DNA of 64,000 nt, from positions 35,782,501-35,846,500 of the forward strand of contig NW_024465885.1 in the NCBI RefSeq assembly GCF_017591425.1, in the 5' to 3' direction. The notes beneath the pieces were generated by a model. That model was not told the DNA's origin and did not search any database. It saw nothing but the letters and a program-made list of their open reading frames with translations. Shown piece after piece: positions 60,741 to 64,000 of the stretch. Every line of letters starts with the position of its first letter. Position 1 is the stretch's first letter. The position numbers and the translations under genes were made by a program. The stretch comes from Ochotona curzoniae. Lineage: Eukaryota > Chordata > Mammalia > Lagomorpha > Ochotonidae.

Positions 60741-61345
60741 CGTAGAAGAAATGGATAGATCATGGGGACATACAATCTTAAAAAATGGAATCACCAAGTC
60801 ACCAAAAAATCATTGACTCAGTGATTAAAGCACTCCCAAACTGAGAAGCCGAAGAGCGACGGCTTCATTTCTGAGTGCTGGTAAACATTACATGAAGGAC
60901 TTACCCCAATCCTGCACCAGCTATACAAAACTGCAGAAGAGGTGGAAATCTTCCCAAGCTCTTTCCATGAAGCCAGTATTAATAATGGATGCTAGACAGA
61001 CACAGGGCAGTGAAAGAGTATTATTGATCAAAATCTCCGCTGAACATAGATGCAAAAACCCTCAACAAAGCACAAGCCAACAGAATCCAATAATATAATA
61101 GATAGATCATTTTCCCAGATTCAATGTGATCCCAATAAAAATCCCAGCAACATTCTTCTCAAATAGAAATAATGATACAAAAAGTCATTTGGAACACAAG
61201 GGAACATAAACTGCTTAAGCTATCCTCAAGAATAATAATCAAGCTGAAAGAATCCTAATTCCAGACCTTGAGACATACTACAGGGCAGTGGTCATCAAAA
61301 CAGTCTGGTACTGATATAGAAGCAGAGACCAATGGAAAAGAACAG
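60741..61345 (+). pseudogene. L1 ORF2 reverse-transcriptase region, multiply deleted
   Basis: Recognisable ORF2 blocks run in order: 'gaagaaatggatagatcat', 'aatcattgactcagtgattaaagcactcccaa', 'acttaccccaatcctgcacc…ttccatgaagccagtattaataatgg', 'tgaacatagatgcaaaaaccctcaacaaagc', then a jump to 'gattcaatgtgatcccaataaaaatcccagcaacattcttctc' and 'agacatactacagggcagtggtcatcaaaacagtctggtac'. The catalytic core between the last two parts is missing. Frames are broken, so no functional reverse transcriptase is encoded. Confidence 0.78.
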
Positions 61346-63267
61346 AAAAACATGTTTAAAAGTTTAGTAATAAACAAATTGTATTAAAAAAACACTTCAT
61401 CAGTAAAAAAGGAAGTGCGGGTGAAACAACCACATTTGTAATAACTAAATGTGTAAATTAGGTCAATTAGTCTTATTTCCTTATGCAAATATATCTATAC
61501 TGGTTCAGTATTTTTACTTTGTCCAATTTATTCTTAAAAATATATCAATTTATCTGCTTGTCATAAGTCCAGAATAAATGAAGGAAATACAGAGAACAGA
61601 AAAGAGACATTGCCTGTTTAAAGATGCTTGTACGAAGGAAAAACTTGGAATACACACAATATTTTCTGACAGTAAGATACAATGATACGATTACCCAAGT
61701 GAGACAACATCAGAAAAACAGATAAAATGATTATGACACTTAAAGATCATTCAAAGGTGATTATATATAAATTAAACAAAAGAATTTAACTAGCAGCATG
61801 TAATAATCATTGCACATCTAGAATAATTCTTGAAGTCTTATGAAAAAATACATGTGTGCATCTATTTATATATGCATACATACAGATCTTAATCAAAGTA
61901 AAATAGCAACATGTCAACATGTGTGTGTTACTCATTGTTAATATCAACAATAATGATAAATAAGTGCAAGTAAAATAGAATAAAGTAAAATAAGGCTGGA
62001 GACAAAAGTAAAGGAATTAGACATGAATAATGAAGTTGGAAATGAAGCAGTGATACACTGGAATGACAACTTGAAATTGTGTTGTTATATCGGTTAATTG
62101 AAGACTAAGTGGATAAATATGCAAACCCAGGAGAAAAGTACAGAAGGTATATTTCAAAGTATATGGTAAAAATTAAAGGTTAATAGTTGTAAATTTGTGT
62201 GAGTGGGTGGAAAACTTATGTATTTTCTTCTGTCTATCTTTATTGCTTAAAGTAGTATTTGGTATAAAACAGACATTTAATCAATTTTCATTAAGTATAT
62301 AATATAATAGTTGAAAGACTTGGGCAAAAATGTACTTACAGAGCTTTTTCATGCAAATATCATATGCTTTTAACAAACTCATGCAAACACATTTTATTTC
62401 TATTCACATCTTATTTAATACTGATGGCAGGATAAAAATATGACTAATAAATATAACACTTTGAAATTTGATCCTTTAAATTCAGGGTTTTTTGGTTTGT
62501 TTTTTAGCTTCACATTTGTGCTGTCTCCTTTTTTCTTATTTCCTGCACATAATACTGGGAACTGACTTCTTTCAACTTTTCTGGTTTACAGGTCACATCA
62601 CTGTGTATAATATTCTGTTACTGAAGAATATGTGATTTTTGTGTATTCTATTTGTATCTGACTATATCTTATTATGAAAGTGTCCATTGATCTGATTCAG
62701 TTCTTATTCATTTATTCATCCATTGCATTAAAAGTTTTTGAAGTGGAATCACAGCAATGTTGCATCCCTAAAGGCTTCTATTACAGTCCTTCCTTGCTGG
62801 AATACATTAACTAAGCTGGCATCAGTTCTTCTATAATCAGTGAAAGAACAATTTTCTTTTTATTTTTTTCTGAAAGCTGACAAAGAATGCAAATCAGTGA
62901 ATGATCTGGTGGCCCACAAAGTGGCTGTTGGAATTCTGAAGGCTATCTTCTGCTTTTCTTTAACGATCCGCCTTATCTATTCAAGGTGGCATGGGTGTTT
63001 ATACTCATTTGTTATTCTTGCTTAATTTGTGGTCTCAGTGATATACATTGTGTCTGCAAATACTGGAACTTATTTCTTCGCTAGTGAGATTACTTTTTTA
63101 GATTCCAACCCCAAGATTTTAACTCCAGGGGCTGAGATTTTTCTGCTGTCTACTTCCGTAATGAAGGTGCATTGCTCTTGTGCCCAAGCATCTCAGCCTC
63201 TAAACAAATATTTATCCTGCTGCTTCTTTTCCCAGTGAAAAAATGTCCGCATGATGCTATAGTCCAG
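61346..63267. other. Unassigned AT-rich DNA
   Basis: No recognised element. Frames at 62840-63025 and 63029-63238 have no domain signature. Confidence 0.45.
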
Positions 63268-63450
63268 CAGTTTGTGACTGTGACTAATTTCCCCCAAGAT
63301 ACCTTTAACAAACTCTAGTGATATTATTGGTTCTCATAACTCAGAGGGCTGTTAACGTAGCTGGCCATAGAGCCAAGCGATGCTGCTAAACACCTAACAA
63401 GGCACAGAATGGACCCATACGACAAGGAATCGCCTGTATTGAAATGTGAG
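63268..63450 (+). mobile_element. Ancient hAT-type DNA transposon fragment
   Basis: 'ttggttctcataactcagaggg…agagccaagcgatgctgctaaacacctaacaaggcacagaatggacccatacgacaaggaatcgcctg' follows a common non-autonomous mammalian hAT element (…ccagggatgctgctaaacatcctacaatgcacagga…caacaaagaattatc…). Subfamily not assigned. Confidence 0.55.
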
Positions 63451-64000
63451 CAGCTCGGAGCTGAGATGCCAGTCCCCAGCCGCACTATGTGCTGTCATGC
63501 TTCCCTCAACTTGGCTTTCACTGTGGCTTCTGATGCTGTCCCAGGCTTTCTGGAATCTAATTTTTTGTCAGCTGTATTGTAGGGGTTTTGTTTGGTCGGT
63601 TGGTTTTTACTGTCACTTTGACTCCCATTGGATGAACATCTTCAACTCATTCGGTAGTATCATAAATCCGCATTTTAAAAGCCCTCTGTTTCTCTTGTCT
63701 ACAGGAAAAAACGGTGCAAGTTCTTGGCTTAGGGGCCAATCTCTGCACTGATATTCATATATGTAGACATCAGGTTCAGTTCTGTATTTAACAAGAGTGA
63801 AATCACTGGATTAGTCTGCAAACTTTACACAGAATGCATCCTAAGTCTAAATTATGGCATTCACTCACATCTAATAATGATAGAATACAAATTTGTTTTA
63901 GTCTTCCTTCATATATTTAGTCCTTTCAAACAGTACTTATTATATGTAAAATTGTTGTTTTTATACCCTTCTTCAAAATAAACATACAACATATTAATAT
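63451..64000. other. Unassigned DNA
   Basis: 63440-63720 is less AT-rich with a 101-codon frame (63446-63751) lacking motifs. The last 250 bases are AT-rich. Confidence 0.4.

Noticed and set aside
62840..63238. Adjacent 61- and 69-codon frames with hydrophobic stretches
   Set aside because: No recognisable domain, no splice signals that fit, and AT-rich context. Probably chance.

Overview
The window looks like non-coding nuclear DNA from a lagomorph, most likely a pika (Ochotona). The main reason is one dominant SINE: a tRNA-like head with recognisable A and B boxes, a lagomorph C-repeat body, a CT-rich block and an AATAAA-type A-rich tail. I count about 45 full or partial copies on both strands. 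They resemble the rabbit C repeat but belong to a distinct subfamily, which is why I favour pika. The L1 copies end in a lagomorph-type G-rich 3' UTR. I see no operons, rRNA or functional tRNA genes, CRISPR arrays or phage features, and no host protein-coding exon that I can support. Open frames are short and lie in SINEs, microsatellites or broken retroelements.

Layout. 1-9 kb: AT-rich unassigned DNA, an L1 3' end (2.8 kb) and SINEs at 4.1, 5.6, 7.9 and 8.2 kb. 8.5-10.6 kb: a GGAA/GAAA tract and an opposed CTTT/CCTT tract flank an old SINE and an L1 3' UTR. 10.6-21.5 kb: old SINEs, MIR fragments and a reverse-strand L1M 3' UTR. 22.4-24.8 kb: a small, internally deleted gammaretrovirus-like endogenous retrovirus with two related LTRs, a proline-type primer-binding-site-like sequence, a gag matrix remnant and the pol integrase C-terminus. 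26.9-30.5 kb: a SINE cluster around an MLT2-like LTR. 30.5-33.3 kb: a long interval without recognised repeats. 33.3-49.5 kb: SINEs of mixed age, a possible MaLR LTR, a MER5A-like fragment and two young SINEs with clear target-site duplications. 49.7-52.5 kb: a decayed L1 with 5' UTR, ORF1, start of ORF2, an inverted ORF2 piece and a 3' UTR. 57-59 kb: four SINEs in alternating orientation. 60-61.3 kb: a second L1 whose 5' UTR runs into the reverse-transcriptase part of ORF2. 63.3 kb: an ancient hAT-type DNA transposon fragment.

No genes work together here. The content is a layered record of transposition in a gene desert or a very large intron. The most interesting items are the truncated retrovirus, the two rearranged L1 copies and the opposed purine/pyrimidine tracts. 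Repeat names rest on remembered consensus patterns, not on a database search, and most repeat boundaries are approximate to about 10-30 bases.
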